Part shown: positions 17,366 to 26,127 of the stretch, piece by piece
How positions within the stretch are numbered: position 1 is the stretch's first letter
Layout: each line of letters begins with the position of its first letter
Source of the DNA: Streptomyces griseiscabiei
GTDB lineage: Bacteria > Actinomycetota > Actinomycetes > Streptomycetales > Streptomycetaceae
Assembly (NCBI RefSeq): GCF_020010925.1
Contig: NZ_JAGJBZ010000002.1
Span: 3,100,001 to 3,164,000 of the forward strand
Reading direction: 5' to 3'
DNA length: 64,000 bases
Position numbers and translations under genes: made by a program
Notes under the pieces: generated by a model
What the model saw: the letters and a program-made list of their open reading frames with translations, nothing else
Databases searched by the model: none
Told to the model about the DNA's origin: nothing

Positions 17366-19072
17366 GTGCACATCCTGATCCTGGCCAGCGCGTTCAACAG
17401 CCTCACCCAGCGCACCCATGCCGAGCTGCGCGACCGCGGCCACACCGTGGCGGTCGAACTCGCCCTGCCGGACAGCCCGTTGGCGGAAGCCGTACGACGC
17501 CACGCGCCCCGGCTGATCGTCGCCCCGATGCTGCGGACGGCGATCCCCGAGGAGGTCTGGTCGGCGCACACCTGCCTCGTCGTCCACCCCGGACCCCTCG
17601 GCGACCGGGGACCCTCCTCCCTGGACTGGGCGATCCACGAGGGCTTCGAGGAGTGGGGCGTCACCGTCCTCCAGGCCGACGCGGAGATGGACGCCGGAGA
17701 TGTGTGGGCCACCGTGCCGTGCCGGATCCCGCCGGTGTCCAAGAGCGAGCTGTACCGGGGCGAGATCGCCGACGCCGCCGTCGAGGCCGTCCTGCTCGCG
17801 GTGGAGCGCTTCGCCGGGGGCGTCCACGTACCGCTCCGGCAGAACGCGGCAGCCGGGACCGACCCCCGGCTGCGCACACGTCCCTACCTCGACCAGGGCG
17901 TCCGGCGCATCGACTGGGCCGAGGACTCCACCGAGGACGTGCTGCGCGCGCTGCGGGCGGCCGACTCGCAGCCCGGTGTGCTGGACGCCCTGCTCGGCGG
18001 CGAGTGGTACCTGCACGGTGGACATCCCGAGAGCGTGCTGCGCGGCCGGCCGGGCGAGCTGCTGGCCACCCGCGCCGGGGCCCTCTGCCGGGCCACCAAG
18101 GACGGCGCCGTGTGGATCCCCGAGCTGCGGCCCCGGCGCGCACCCGGGCAGCCGCCCACCTTCAGACTGCCGGCCGTACGAGCCCTGGGTGACCGGCTGC
18201 CGCCGCTGCCCGAACACGCCCTGCCCCCGTTGCCCGAGGTGCCGTACGACACGTGGTCGGACATCCGGTACCGGGAGGACGGGAACGTGGGCTTCCTGTC
18301 CTTCTCCTTCCCCGGCGGCGCCATGAGCACGGACCAGTGCCGGCGGCTGCTGGACGCCTACCGGGAGGCCTGCGCGCGGCCCACGACGGTGCTGGTGCTG
18401 GGCGGGGAGCGGGACTTCTTCTCCAACGGCATCCACCTCAATGTCATCGAGGCCGCCGCCGACCCCGCCGCCGAGTCCCGGGCGAACATCGAGGCCATCG
18501 ACGACCTGGTCGAGGCCGTCCTGACCACCACCGACCGGCTCGTCGTCGCGGCGGTCGCGGGCAACGCGGCGGCGGGCGGGGTCATGCTCGCCCTGGCCGC
18601 CGACGAGGTGTGGTGCCGCGCGGGCGCCGTGCTGAACCCGCACTACCGGCTGATGGGCCTGTACGGCTCGGAGTACTGGACGTACTCGCTGCCGCGCCGG
18701 GTGGGACCGGAGGCGGCCGAACGGCTCATGCGCGACGCCCTGCCCGTGAGCGCGGCGGGCGCCCTGCGCCTCGGGCTCGTCGACCGGGTCGTCGACCGCG
18801 GTCCCGGCGCGTTCGCGGGGGAGGTCGGCGGCCTGGCGGCGCGTCTCGCCGCCCTTCCGGCGACGGCGGCACGGATCACCGCGAAGAAGGCCGAGCTGGA
18901 CCGGCTGGAGAGCACCACCCCGCTCGCCGGCTTCCGTGAGCGGGAGCTGGCCCGGATGCGCCGGACCTTCGACGACCCGGCCGCCCCGTACCACGCCCTG
19001 CGTCGCGCCTTCGTCCACAAGGAGCGGCCGGCGCACACCCCACCGCATCTGGGACCCGCCCCGGTTGCGTGA
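17366..19072 (+). CDS. hoxX: Hydrogenase maturation protein HoxX
   Basis: A 568-residue two-domain cytoplasmic protein. The N-terminal half is formyltransferase-like (MHILILASAFNSLTQR; HPGPLGDRGPSSLDWAI, the folate-enzyme loop). The C-terminal half is enoyl-CoA-hydratase-like (GGERDFFSNGIHLNVIE; AVAGNAAAGGVMLALAADEVW; HYRLMGLYGSEYWTYSLPRR). In characterised HoxX, a formyl group from formyl-tetrahydrofolate is passed to CoA and decarbonylated to CO for the active-site iron. That supplies CO in air, where the anaerobic route may be insufficient. The GTG start has CGGAGG 5 nt upstream. It stands 138 bp before hhyS. Confidence 0.93.
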   Translation: MHILILASAFNSLTQRTHAELRDRGHTVAVELALPDSPLAEAVRRHAPRLIVAPMLRTAIPEEVWSAHTCLVVHPGPLGDRGPSSLDWAIHEGFEEWGVTVLQADAEMDAGDVWATVPCRIPPVSKSELYRGEIADAAVEAVLLAVERFAGGVHVPLRQNAAAGTDPRLRTRPYLDQGVRRIDWAEDSTEDVLRALRAADSQPGVLDALLGGEWYLHGGHPESVLRGRPGELLATRAGALCRATKDGAVWIPELRPRRAPGQPPTFRLPAVRALGDRLPPLPEHALPPLPEVPYDTWSDIRYREDGNVGFLSFSFPGGAMSTDQCRRLLDAYREACARPTTVLVLGGERDFFSNGIHLNVIEAAADPAAESRANIEAIDDLVEAVLTTTDRLVVAAVAGNAAAGGVMLALAADEVWCRAGAVLNPHYRLMGLYGSEYWTYSLPRRVGPEAAERLMRDALPVSAAGALRLGLVDRVVDRGPGAFAGEVGGLAARLAALPATAARITAKKAELDRLESTTPLAGFRERELARMRRTFDDPAAPYHALRRAFVHKERPAHTPPHLGPAPVA

Positions 19073-19210
19073 ACCGCCCGGTTCCGCTCCTCGGCCGATG
19101 TCACCGGAACGGCCCCCGATGGCGGCCCGTCGCGGCCGATCGGCTGATACGAAGAGAACCGATGGTCGAAATCAAGGCTTTCATCCCTTACCTCCCCAGG
19201 AGGCGGTCCC
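19073..19210 (+). promoter_or_regulatory. Upstream region of the hydrogenase structural genes
   Basis: A 138-bp gap between hoxX and hhyS is less GC-rich near its right end (19150-19190). It contains a GCCGATCGGC palindrome (19135-19144), with its GGCCGAT half repeated at 19093. An ideal AGGAGG ribosome-binding site precedes the ATG of hhyS. A separate promoter for hhyS is plausible, but no confident -35/-10 pair is seen. Confidence 0.4.
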
Positions 19211-20299
19211 ATGACTGAGGCGACGCCGGCAACAGTCGATGCCACGAACGCGGGCGGCGCGCCCGCCGACGAGGCCCCCACGATCCACATTCTCTGGATC
19301 AACGCGGGCCTCAGCTGCGACGGCGACTCGGTCGCGCTGACGGCGGCCATGCAGCCCAGCATCGAGGAGATCGTGCTCGGCGTGCTGCCGGGGCTGCCCA
19401 AGATCGCCGTCCACTGGCCGCTCATCGACTTCGAGTGCGGTCCGGTCGGCGGCGCGGACACGTTCATCGAGTGGTTCTTCAAGGGGGAGCGCGGCGAGAT
19501 CGACCCGTTCGTGCTGGTCGTCGAGGGGTCCATCCCCAACGAGGCGATCAAGCCCGAGGGCTACTGGTGCGGCTTCGGCGACAACCCCGAGACCGGCCAG
19601 CCGATCACCACCAGCGAGTGGATCGACCGGCTCGCCCCGAAGGCCCTGGCGGTCGTCGCCATCGGCACCTGCGCCACCTACGGCGGCATCCACGCCATGG
19701 CGGGCAACCCGACCGGCGCGATGGGCGTCCCGGACTACCTGGGCTGGGACTGGAAGTCGCAGGCCGGCATCCCCATCGTGTGCGTCCCCGGCTGTCCGAT
19801 CCAGCCCGACAACTTCTCCGAGACGCTCACCTATCTGCTCTACCAGGCCGCCGGCGCCGCCCCGATGATCCCGCTCGACGACAAACTCCGCCCCACCTGG
19901 CTGTTCGGGGCCACCGTGCACGAGGGCTGCGACCGGGCCGGCTACTACGAACAGGGCCAGTTCGCCACGTCGTACGACTCGCCGACCTGCCTCGTCAAGC
20001 TCGGCTGCTGGGGCCCGGTCGTCAAGTGCAACGTCCCCAAGCGCGGCTGGATGAACGGCATCGGCGGCTGCCCCAACGTCGGCGGCATCTGTATCGCCTG
20101 CACCATGCCCGGCTTCCCCGACAAGTTCATGCCGTTCATGGACGAACCCCCCGGCGCCAAGCTGTCCAGCAACGCCAGCGGGGCGTACGGCGCCGTGGTC
20201 CGCAGGCTGCGGTCGATCACCGCCAGGACCGTGGACCAGGAGCCCAAGTGGCGCCGTACCGGAGAGAAGATCACCACCGGATACCGGCCCCCGTGGTGA
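19211..20299 (+). CDS. hhyS: Group 1h [NiFe]-hydrogenase small subunit
   Basis: A 362-residue subunit carrying three Fe-S clusters that relay electrons from the NiFe site. There is no twin-arginine signal or C-terminal anchor, unlike periplasmic uptake hydrogenases. The proximal-cluster motif reads LSCDGDS: Cys36 and Asp39 occupy the usual C-x-x-C positions, matching the 3-Cys/1-Asp proximal cluster known for actinobacterial-type enzymes. Further ligands lie in GTCATYGG, VPGCPIQP, HEGCDRAGYY, KLGCWGP, CNVP and IGGCPNVGGICIACTMPGFPD-type segments. High-affinity oxidation of atmospheric H2 is the family role, usually linked to dormancy or sporulation. Confidence 0.95.
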   Translation: MTEATPATVDATNAGGAPADEAPTIHILWINAGLSCDGDSVALTAAMQPSIEEIVLGVLPGLPKIAVHWPLIDFECGPVGGADTFIEWFFKGERGEIDPFVLVVEGSIPNEAIKPEGYWCGFGDNPETGQPITTSEWIDRLAPKALAVVAIGTCATYGGIHAMAGNPTGAMGVPDYLGWDWKSQAGIPIVCVPGCPIQPDNFSETLTYLLYQAAGAAPMIPLDDKLRPTWLFGATVHEGCDRAGYYEQGQFATSYDSPTCLVKLGCWGPVVKCNVPKRGWMNGIGGCPNVGGICIACTMPGFPDKFMPFMDEPPGAKLSSNASGAYGAVVRRLRSITARTVDQEPKWRRTGEKITTGYRPPW

Positions 20300-20388
20300 G
20301 CGGCCCCCGCACGTAGCCGGCCCCCCGCCCAGCGCACCCCCCACCCCAACCTCCCGCGCAATGACGCAACGAAGGGCACGCACCCAAG

Positions 20389-22173
20389 ATGGCACCGAAG
20401 ACGAAGACGGCCGGTGACGGCAGTGGCCTGGTGGAGATGGCCTGGGACCCGATCACCCGGATCGTGGGCTCCCTCGGCATCCACACGAAGATCGACTTCA
20501 AGCAGAAGCGGGTCGCCGAGTGCTACAGCACGTCGTCGGTCTTCCGCGGCTACAGCGTCTTCATGCGCGGCAAGGACCCCCGCGACGCGCACTTCATCAC
20601 CAGCCGCATCTGCGGCATCTGCGGCGACAACCACGCCACCTGCTCGGTGTACGCGCAGAACATGGCGTACGGCGTGAAGCCCCCGCACCTCGGCGAGTGG
20701 ATCATCAACCTCGGTGAGTCGGCGGAGTACATGTTCGACCACAACATCTTCCAGGAGAACCTGGTCGGGGTCGACTACTGCGAGAAGATGGTCAAGGAGA
20801 CCAACCCCGGCGTCCTCGAACTCGCCGAACGCACCGAGGCCCCGCACGCCGCCGAGCACGGCTACCGCACCATCGCCGACATCATGCGCTCGCTCAACCC
20901 GCTGGAGGGCGAGTTCTACCGCGAGGCGCTCCAGGTGAGCCGCTACACCCGCGAGATGTTCTGCCTGATGGAGGGCCGCCACGTCCACCCCTCCACGCTC
21001 TACCCGGGCGGCGTCGGCACCATCGCCTCCGTCCAGCTCTTCACCGACTACATGAGCCGCCTCATGCGGTACGTCGAGTTCATGAAGCGCGTCGTCCCCC
21101 TCCACGACGACCTGTTCGACTTCTTCTACGAGGCACTGCCCGGCTACGAGGAAGTGGGCCGCCGCCGCGTCATGCTCGGCTGCTGGGGCGCGCTCAACGA
21201 CCCCGAGCACTGCGACTTCACCTACGCCAACATGACCGACTGGGGACGGAAGATGTTCGTCACCCCCGGCGTCGTCGTGGACGGCAAACTCGTCACCAAC
21301 GACCTCACCGAGATCAACCTCGGCATCCGCATCCTGCTCGGCAGCTCCTACTACGAGGACTGGCAGGGCCAGGAGCAGTTCGTCACCCACGACCCGCTCG
21401 GCAACCCGGTCGACCCGCGCCACCCGTGGAACCAGCACACCATCCCCGCCCCGCAGAAGCGGAACTTCGACGACAAGTACAGCTGGGTGATGTCCCCGCG
21501 CTGGTTCGACGGCAAGGACCACCTCGCCCTGGACACCGGCGGCGGCCCCATCGCCCGCCTGTGGTCCACCGCCCTGTCCGGGCTCGTCGACATCGGCTAC
21601 ATCAAGGCCACCGGCCACAGCGTGGTCATCAACCTGCCGCGCACCATGACCAAACCGGAGACCACCTTCGAGTGGAAGATCCCGAAGTGGTCCAACGCCC
21701 TGGAACGCAACCGCGCCCGTACCTACTTCCAGGCGTACGCTGCCGCCGTTGCCCTGCACTGCGCCGAGAAGGGCCTCGCGGAGGTCCGCGCCGGACGCAC
21801 CCAGACCTGGGAGAAGTTCGAGGTCCCGGACGAGGGCATCGGCGTCGGCTTCACCGAGGCCGTACGCGGCGTCCTCTCCCACCACATGGTCATCCGCGAC
21901 GGCAAGATCGCCAACTACCACCCGTATCCACCGACCCCCTGGAACGCCAGCACCAGGGACACCTTCGGCACACCGGGCCCGTACGAGGACGCCGTGCAGA
22001 ACACACCCATCTTCGAGGAGAACACCCCGGAGAACTTCAAGGGCATCGACATCATGCGCGCCGTCCGCAGCTTCGACCCCTGTCTGCCCTGCGGCGTCCA
22101 CATGTACGTCGGCGGCGGCAGGACCGTGAAGTCGATGCACGTGCCCACCGGCCTGAGCGGACTGGGCGGATGA
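20389..22173 (+). CDS. hhyL: Group 1h [NiFe]-hydrogenase large subunit
   Basis: A 594-residue catalytic subunit. The four Ni ligands are visible: L1 motif SRICGICGDNH (Cys75, Cys78) and L2 motif DPCLPCGVH (Cys565, Cys568). A 23-residue tail after His571 (MYVGGGRT...) is the expected C-terminal extension removed by the maturation protease once NiFe(CN)2CO is in place. Distinctive insertions relative to group 1a-d enzymes occur around residues 250-400. The ATG follows hhyS by 89 bp with an AAGGGC ribosome-binding site. The stop overlaps the next gene (ATGA), starting a run of coupled accessory genes. Confidence 0.96.
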   Translation: MAPKTKTAGDGSGLVEMAWDPITRIVGSLGIHTKIDFKQKRVAECYSTSSVFRGYSVFMRGKDPRDAHFITSRICGICGDNHATCSVYAQNMAYGVKPPHLGEWIINLGESAEYMFDHNIFQENLVGVDYCEKMVKETNPGVLELAERTEAPHAAEHGYRTIADIMRSLNPLEGEFYREALQVSRYTREMFCLMEGRHVHPSTLYPGGVGTIASVQLFTDYMSRLMRYVEFMKRVVPLHDDLFDFFYEALPGYEEVGRRRVMLGCWGALNDPEHCDFTYANMTDWGRKMFVTPGVVVDGKLVTNDLTEINLGIRILLGSSYYEDWQGQEQFVTHDPLGNPVDPRHPWNQHTIPAPQKRNFDDKYSWVMSPRWFDGKDHLALDTGGGPIARLWSTALSGLVDIGYIKATGHSVVINLPRTMTKPETTFEWKIPKWSNALERNRARTYFQAYAAAVALHCAEKGLAEVRAGRTQTWEKFEVPDEGIGVGFTEAVRGVLSHHMVIRDGKIANYHPYPPTPWNASTRDTFGTPGPYEDAVQNTPIFEENTPENFKGIDIMRAVRSFDPCLPCGVHMYVGGGRTVKSMHVPTGLSGLGG

Positions 22174-22688
22174 GCGCCGCCACGACGGCCCGGCCCGTCG
22201 ACGCGCAGCAGACCGGACGCCGCGTCGAGGAGATCCTCGACCGGCTGGCGACGAGCGGCGACCCCGCCGTCACCACGGCTGCGGAGGAACTCGTCCGGTC
22301 CCTCATGGACTTCTACGGCGCGGGCCTCGCCCGCGCCCTCCACCTGCTGTCCGCCGCCCCCGGCGACCCGACGGCGCGCCTGCTCGGAGACGAACTGGTC
22401 GCGAGCCTCCTCGTCCTGCACGAGCTGCACCCCGAGGACCGCGACACCCGCATCGCCCGCGCCCTCGACAGCGTCCGCGAACACGCCCTGGAGATCGAGG
22501 ACTTCGACGAGGACACCGGCACGCTCACGCTGCGGTCCCCGGAGAGCGGCGGCGGCTGCGGCTGCGGCTCGGGCGAGGACGCCCGGCAGGCCGCCGAAGC
22601 GGCGCTCACCTGCTTCGCACCCGAGGTCACGGTCGTCGAACTGAAGGCCGCGCCCACCCTGTTGCAGATCGGGACGAAGAGCCGGTGA
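22170..22688 (+). CDS. NifU-like hydrogenase-associated protein
   Basis: A 172-residue protein that begins on the hhyL stop. The C-terminal half (ALEIEDFDEDTGTLTLRSPES..., AAEAALTCFAPEVTVVEL) resembles the NifU C-terminal Fe-S scaffold domain. The canonical C-x-x-C is replaced by GGGCGCGSG (C-x-C) with one more Cys about 15 residues later. The N-terminal half is helical (VEEILDRLATSGDPAVTTAAEELVRSLMDFYGAGLARAL). It probably helps load Fe-S clusters into HhyS. This is inference from fold and position. Confidence 0.75.
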   Translation: MSAATTARPVDAQQTGRRVEEILDRLATSGDPAVTTAAEELVRSLMDFYGAGLARALHLLSAAPGDPTARLLGDELVASLLVLHELHPEDRDTRIARALDSVREHALEIEDFDEDTGTLTLRSPESGGGCGCGSGEDARQAAEAALTCFAPEVTVVELKAAPTLLQIGTKSR

Positions 22689-23314
22689 CCGCCGCCACAG
22701 CCGGCCTGCGCCGGTTCGTCACCGAACGCCCGCCGCGGCCCGAACGATGCGAACTGTGCGCGGTGGCGGTGCCCGGGGAGCACCGCCATCTGGTCGACAC
22801 CGAGAAGCGCGCCCTCGTCTGCGCCTGCACCGCCTGCGCGCTGCTGATGGAACAGCCGGGCGCCGCCGCGGGCCGCTTCCGCGCGGTCCCCGCCCGCTAC
22901 CTCACCGACCCCGGACACCGCCTGGACGACACCGCGTGGGAGGCCCTGCAGATCCCGGTCGGCGTCGCCTTCCTCTTCCGCAACGCGGCGCTCGACCGGC
23001 TGGTCGCCCTCTACCCGAGTCCGGCCGGAGCCACCGAGAGCGAACTCGATCCGGCCACCTGGGAAGCGGTCCTCGGCGGCAGCCGCCTCGCCGCACTCCT
23101 CGAACCCGACGTCGAGGCGCTCCTGCTGCACCGCACCGGCGAACGCGGCCGGTGCCACCTCGTCCCCATCGACATCTGCTACGAACTCGTCGGCCGTATG
23201 CGCCTGTTGTGGCAGGGCTTCGACGGCGGGGCCGAGGCCCGCGCCGCCCTGGACACGTTCTTCGCCGAGGTCGCGCGCCGTGCCCGTCCGGTGGCCGAGG
23301 CGGTGCGCCCATGA
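22685..23314 (+). CDS. DUF5947 family protein, Cys-rich hydrogenase accessory
   Basis: A 209-residue protein with a GTG start overlapping the NifU-like stop. The N-terminal RCELCAVAV (Cys22, Cys25) and VCACTACALL (Cys46, 48, 51) form a C-x2-C / C-x-C-x2-C arrangement that looks like a rubredoxin- or zinc-type metal site. The central part (YLTDPGHRLDDTAWEALQIPVGVAFLF) is hydrophobic and conserved-looking. The C-terminus repeats acidic helices. DUF5947 occurs with group 1h hydrogenases. A role as assembly factor or electron carrier is conjecture. Confidence 0.72.
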   Translation: MTAATAGLRRFVTERPPRPERCELCAVAVPGEHRHLVDTEKRALVCACTACALLMEQPGAAAGRFRAVPARYLTDPGHRLDDTAWEALQIPVGVAFLFRNAALDRLVALYPSPAGATESELDPATWEAVLGGSRLAALLEPDVEALLLHRTGERGRCHLVPIDICYELVGRMRLLWQGFDGGAEARAALDTFFAEVARRARPVAEAVRP

Positions 23315-24012
23315 CGACGGAGTTCTCCTTCGCCTGCACCGGCGTCCGCGCCGACCGCTACGCCGCCGGCCCGACCCTCGTCTTCCGGCTGCGCGTCACC
23401 GCCGCCGACAACGCGCGCGTGCACGCCCTCGCGCTGCGCTGCCAGATCCGTATCGAACCCGCCCGGCGCGGCTACGAACCCGCCGAGGCCGACGGACTCG
23501 CGGACCTCTTCGGCGACCGCTCCCGCTGGGGCAGCACCCTCCAGCCGGTGCAGTTCGCCCAGGTCGCCGTCATGGTCCCGAGCTTCACCGGAGAGATCGA
23601 GACCGACCTCGTCGTGCCCTGCACCTACGACATGGAGATCGCCGCCACCCGCTACCTCACCGCCCTCACCGAGGGCGAGGTCCCCCTGCTGATGCTCTTC
23701 TCCGGCACGGCGTTCACCGGCGACGGCGGCTTCCGGATCGAACCCGTCCCCTGGGACCGGGAGGCCACCTTCCGGATGCCCGTCACCGCCTGGCGGGAGA
23801 TGGTCGAGCAGCACTTCCCCGGCTGCGGCTGGATCCGGCTGCCCCGCGCGACCATGGACGCCCTCCTCGCCTACCGCTCCCGGCACGCGCTGCCCTCCTG
23901 GGAGGCGACCCTCACGGCCCTGCTCGACGGGAGCCGCGCCGCGGACGCGCCCGCGCCCGCGCCGGACCCGTTCCGCGCGCTCACCGGCACCACCGGAAGG
24001 ACCGACCCGTGA
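23311..24012 (+). CDS. DUF6084 family protein, hydrogenase accessory of unknown function
   Basis: A 233-residue protein, ATG overlapping the upstream stop. It appears mainly beta-stranded: FSFACTGVRADRYAAGPTLVFRLRVTAAD, then LRCQIRIEPARRGYEPAEADGLADLFGDRSRW, and DMEIAATRYLTALTEGEVPLLMLFSGT. Near the end, WREMVEQHFPGCGWIRLPRATMDALLAYRSRHAL is a family-like block. There are no metal motifs and no signal peptide. Overlaps on both sides make it part of the hydrogenase transcript. Nothing in the sequence indicates a reaction; scaffold or chaperone is possible. Confidence 0.7.
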   Translation: MTTEFSFACTGVRADRYAAGPTLVFRLRVTAADNARVHALALRCQIRIEPARRGYEPAEADGLADLFGDRSRWGSTLQPVQFAQVAVMVPSFTGEIETDLVVPCTYDMEIAATRYLTALTEGEVPLLMLFSGTAFTGDGGFRIEPVPWDREATFRMPVTAWREMVEQHFPGCGWIRLPRATMDALLAYRSRHALPSWEATLTALLDGSRAADAPAPAPDPFRALTGTTGRTDP

Positions 24013-25469
24013 CCGTCACCGCGTTCGCCGCCGAGACCGAGGAACGGTTCGCCCTCGCCCGGCAGGTGGCCGACGCCGTCCTCTTCGAGGGCTATGTGCT
24101 CTACCCGTACCGCGCCTCGGCGGCCAAGAACCGGCTGCGCTGGCAGTTCGGGGTCCTCGTGCCGCCCGGCTGGGGAGCCGAGTGCGAGGAGCACGACTTC
24201 CAGCACACCGAATGCCTGATGGAGCCCAGGGCGGGTGCCACCCTCTCGGTCGAGGTGCGGTTCCTGCACGCCCGGCGGCGCACCGTGCAGCGGCTCCGCC
24301 CGGACGGCGGCTACGACACCGTCCCCCAACTCGACCTCGACGACCGGGTGCTGGTGCCCTGGGACGAGGGGTTCGAGGAACGCGTCGAGGTGATCGCTCT
24401 GGTCGACGACCTCCTCGGCGACGGCGTCACCCACCCCTTCCACCTCCTCGCGCGGGAGGACACCGCACCCGTCCTGGACGCGGCCGGTCGCGGCGTCGGC
24501 CGGCTGGTCCGGCGCTGCGAGGAGATCAGGGGGACGGTCCGCCTGTCCGCCCGTGAACTCGACGGCCCCTACCGGGTGCTGCGGCTGACCGCCGTCGTCG
24601 AGAACACCAGCGGCTGGACCCCGCCCGAGGGCCGGGCCGCCGACCGGGACGCGGCACTGCCGCACTCCCTGGTGGCCACCCACCTCCTCATGGCTCTCAG
24701 CGCCGGCTCGTTCCTGTCGATGACCGATCCCCCCGAGTGGGCCAAGGGCGCGGTCGCCGCCTGCCGCAACCTCCACACCTGGCCCGTCCTCGCCGGCGAA
24801 CCCGGCCGCGCCGACCTCGTGCTGTCCTCGCCGATCATCCTGGAGGACCACCCGGCCATCGCCCCGGAGAGCCCCGGCGCGCTCTACGACGCCACCGAGA
24901 TCGACGAGATCCTCGCCCTGCGCACCGCGGCCCTCACCGACGAGGAGAAGCGCGAGGCCCGGGGCACCGACGAACGGGCCGCCGCCGTCATCGAGTTGGC
25001 GGACTCGATGCCGGCCGAGGTCCTGGAACGGCTGCACGGGGCGGTGCGCAGCCTGCGCGAGGTCACCGGCCCCGATCCCGCCGGACCCACGCCTCCCGGC
25101 CCCGATCCCGCTGTGCGGGCCGACGGCTTCCCCGACGAGTGCGGGGTGCCACGGCCGGACACCCCCTGGTGGGACCCCGCGAGCGACGCGGGCTTCGACC
25201 CGGAGCGGGACCGGGTCGTCGTGGACGGCCGGCCGGTGGGCAAGGGCAGCCGTGTCGCACTCCACCCCGGCCTGCGGCGCACCGACGCGCAGGACATCTT
25301 CCTGCGGGGCCGCACCGCGACCGTCGAGGCCGTCCTGCACGACGTCGACGGCGGAGTGCACCTCGCCGTCACCGTCGAGGGCGACCCGGGCGCCGACATC
25401 CGCCGCGAACAGGGCCGCTTCCTGTACTTCCAGCCCGACGAGGTCACCCCGCTGGAGGACCCCGCATGA
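24009..25469 (+). CDS. 486-residue hydrogenase-cluster protein of unknown function
   Basis: GTG start overlapping the DUF6084 stop. N-terminal block (1-60): helical, then VLFEGYVLYPYRASAAKNRLRWQFGVL. The middle holds VEVRFLHARRRTV, RLSARELDGPYRVLRLTAVVENTSGW and LLMALSAGSFLSMTDPPEW. A variable Pro-rich linker (about 355-385) leads to a C-terminal domain, GKGSRVALHPGLRRTDAQDIFL...RTATVEAVLHDVDGGVHLAVTVE, that looks like a small SH3-type barrel. No transmembrane or catalytic motifs are recognised. The conserved-looking blocks and four-way gene overlaps argue for a fixed role in making or wiring the hydrogenase. Confidence 0.68.
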   Translation: MTVTAFAAETEERFALARQVADAVLFEGYVLYPYRASAAKNRLRWQFGVLVPPGWGAECEEHDFQHTECLMEPRAGATLSVEVRFLHARRRTVQRLRPDGGYDTVPQLDLDDRVLVPWDEGFEERVEVIALVDDLLGDGVTHPFHLLAREDTAPVLDAAGRGVGRLVRRCEEIRGTVRLSARELDGPYRVLRLTAVVENTSGWTPPEGRAADRDAALPHSLVATHLLMALSAGSFLSMTDPPEWAKGAVAACRNLHTWPVLAGEPGRADLVLSSPIILEDHPAIAPESPGALYDATEIDEILALRTAALTDEEKREARGTDERAAAVIELADSMPAEVLERLHGAVRSLREVTGPDPAGPTPPGPDPAVRADGFPDECGVPRPDTPWWDPASDAGFDPERDRVVVDGRPVGKGSRVALHPGLRRTDAQDIFLRGRTATVEAVLHDVDGGVHLAVTVEGDPGADIRREQGRFLYFQPDEVTPLEDPA

Positions 25470-26011
25470 ACCCCACGGACCCGCCCGGCCCTCGGACCCT
25501 CGTCGCCGGTATCGGCAACGTCTTCCTCGGCGACGACGGCTTCGGCGTGGAGACCGCGCGACTGCTCGCCGAACGCGAACTCCCGGCGCACACCGAGGTG
25601 GTGGACATCGGGGTGCGGGGCGTGCACCTCGCCTACCAGCTCCTGGACGGCTACGACACCCTCGTCCTCGTGGACGCCACCGCACGCGGCGGAGCCCCCG
25701 GCACGCTGTACGTCATCGAGCACGACGTCGGCGGCGCGAGCCCGTCACCGGCCGCGCCCGCCCTGGACGGCCACCGGATGACCCCCGACACCGTCCTTGC
25801 GCTGCTGGGCACCCTCTGCGCCGGTACCGGCGGCGAACCACCGCGCCGGGTCCTGGTCGTCGGCTGCGAACCGGCCTCGGTGGACGAGCGCATCGGCCTC
25901 AGCCTGCCGGTGTCCGAGGCCGTACCGGAGGCCGTCCGGCTGATCGAAGAGCTGCTGCGGAACGGTGAGCCGTCCGCGGCACAGGCCTCAACCGCTGAGG
26001 CCGCGACATGA
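25466..26011 (+). CDS. Hydrogenase maturation protease (HyaD/HybD/HycI type)
   Basis: A 181-residue endopeptidase. LVAGIGNVFLGDDGFGVETARLL contains the nickel-sensing Asp/Glu of the family (GNxxxGDDGxG). VVDIGVRGVHLAYQLLDGYDTLVLVDA supplies the second Asp, and DGHRMTPDTVLALL the His. VLVVGCEPASVDERIGLS is the typical final strand. It removes the HhyL tail after NiFe insertion. A short, variable Ala/Thr-rich C-terminus follows. The ATG overlaps the upstream stop. Confidence 0.92.
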   Translation: MNPTDPPGPRTLVAGIGNVFLGDDGFGVETARLLAERELPAHTEVVDIGVRGVHLAYQLLDGYDTLVLVDATARGGAPGTLYVIEHDVGGASPSPAAPALDGHRMTPDTVLALLGTLCAGTGGEPPRRVLVVGCEPASVDERIGLSLPVSEAVPEAVRLIEELLRNGEPSAAQASTAEAAT

Positions 26012-26022
26012 GGAGAGACGGG

Positions 26023-26127
26023 ATGAAGAAGATCGTCATCGGAGGAGCGGCCATGGCCGCCCTGGTCGCCGTGGCCGCCGAGGTGCTGCCGGACATCAGG
26101 CGCTACCTCCGGATCCGCCGGATGTGA
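26023..26127 (+). CDS. DUF6893-like microprotein
   Basis: A 34-residue protein (MKKIVIGGAAMAALVAVAAE... ending RRYLRIRRM). It has a Lys-Lys start, one hydrophobic helix of about 17 residues and a strongly basic tail, so it is probably a single-pass membrane or membrane-surface peptide. The ribosome-binding site AGGAGAG precedes the ATG at 26023. An ATG at 26008 that overlaps the protease stop is in frame but would read through that site. I associate this pattern with DUF6893 small proteins of hydrogenase loci. It could tether the soluble hydrogenase to the membrane; that is speculation. Confidence 0.68.
   Translation: MKKIVIGGAAMAALVAVAAEVLPDIRRYLRIRRM

Noticed and set aside
26008..26022. 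ATG overlapping the protease stop as start of the microprotein
   Set aside because: Translation from it would run through AGGAGAG, the evident ribosome-binding site for the ATG at 26023.
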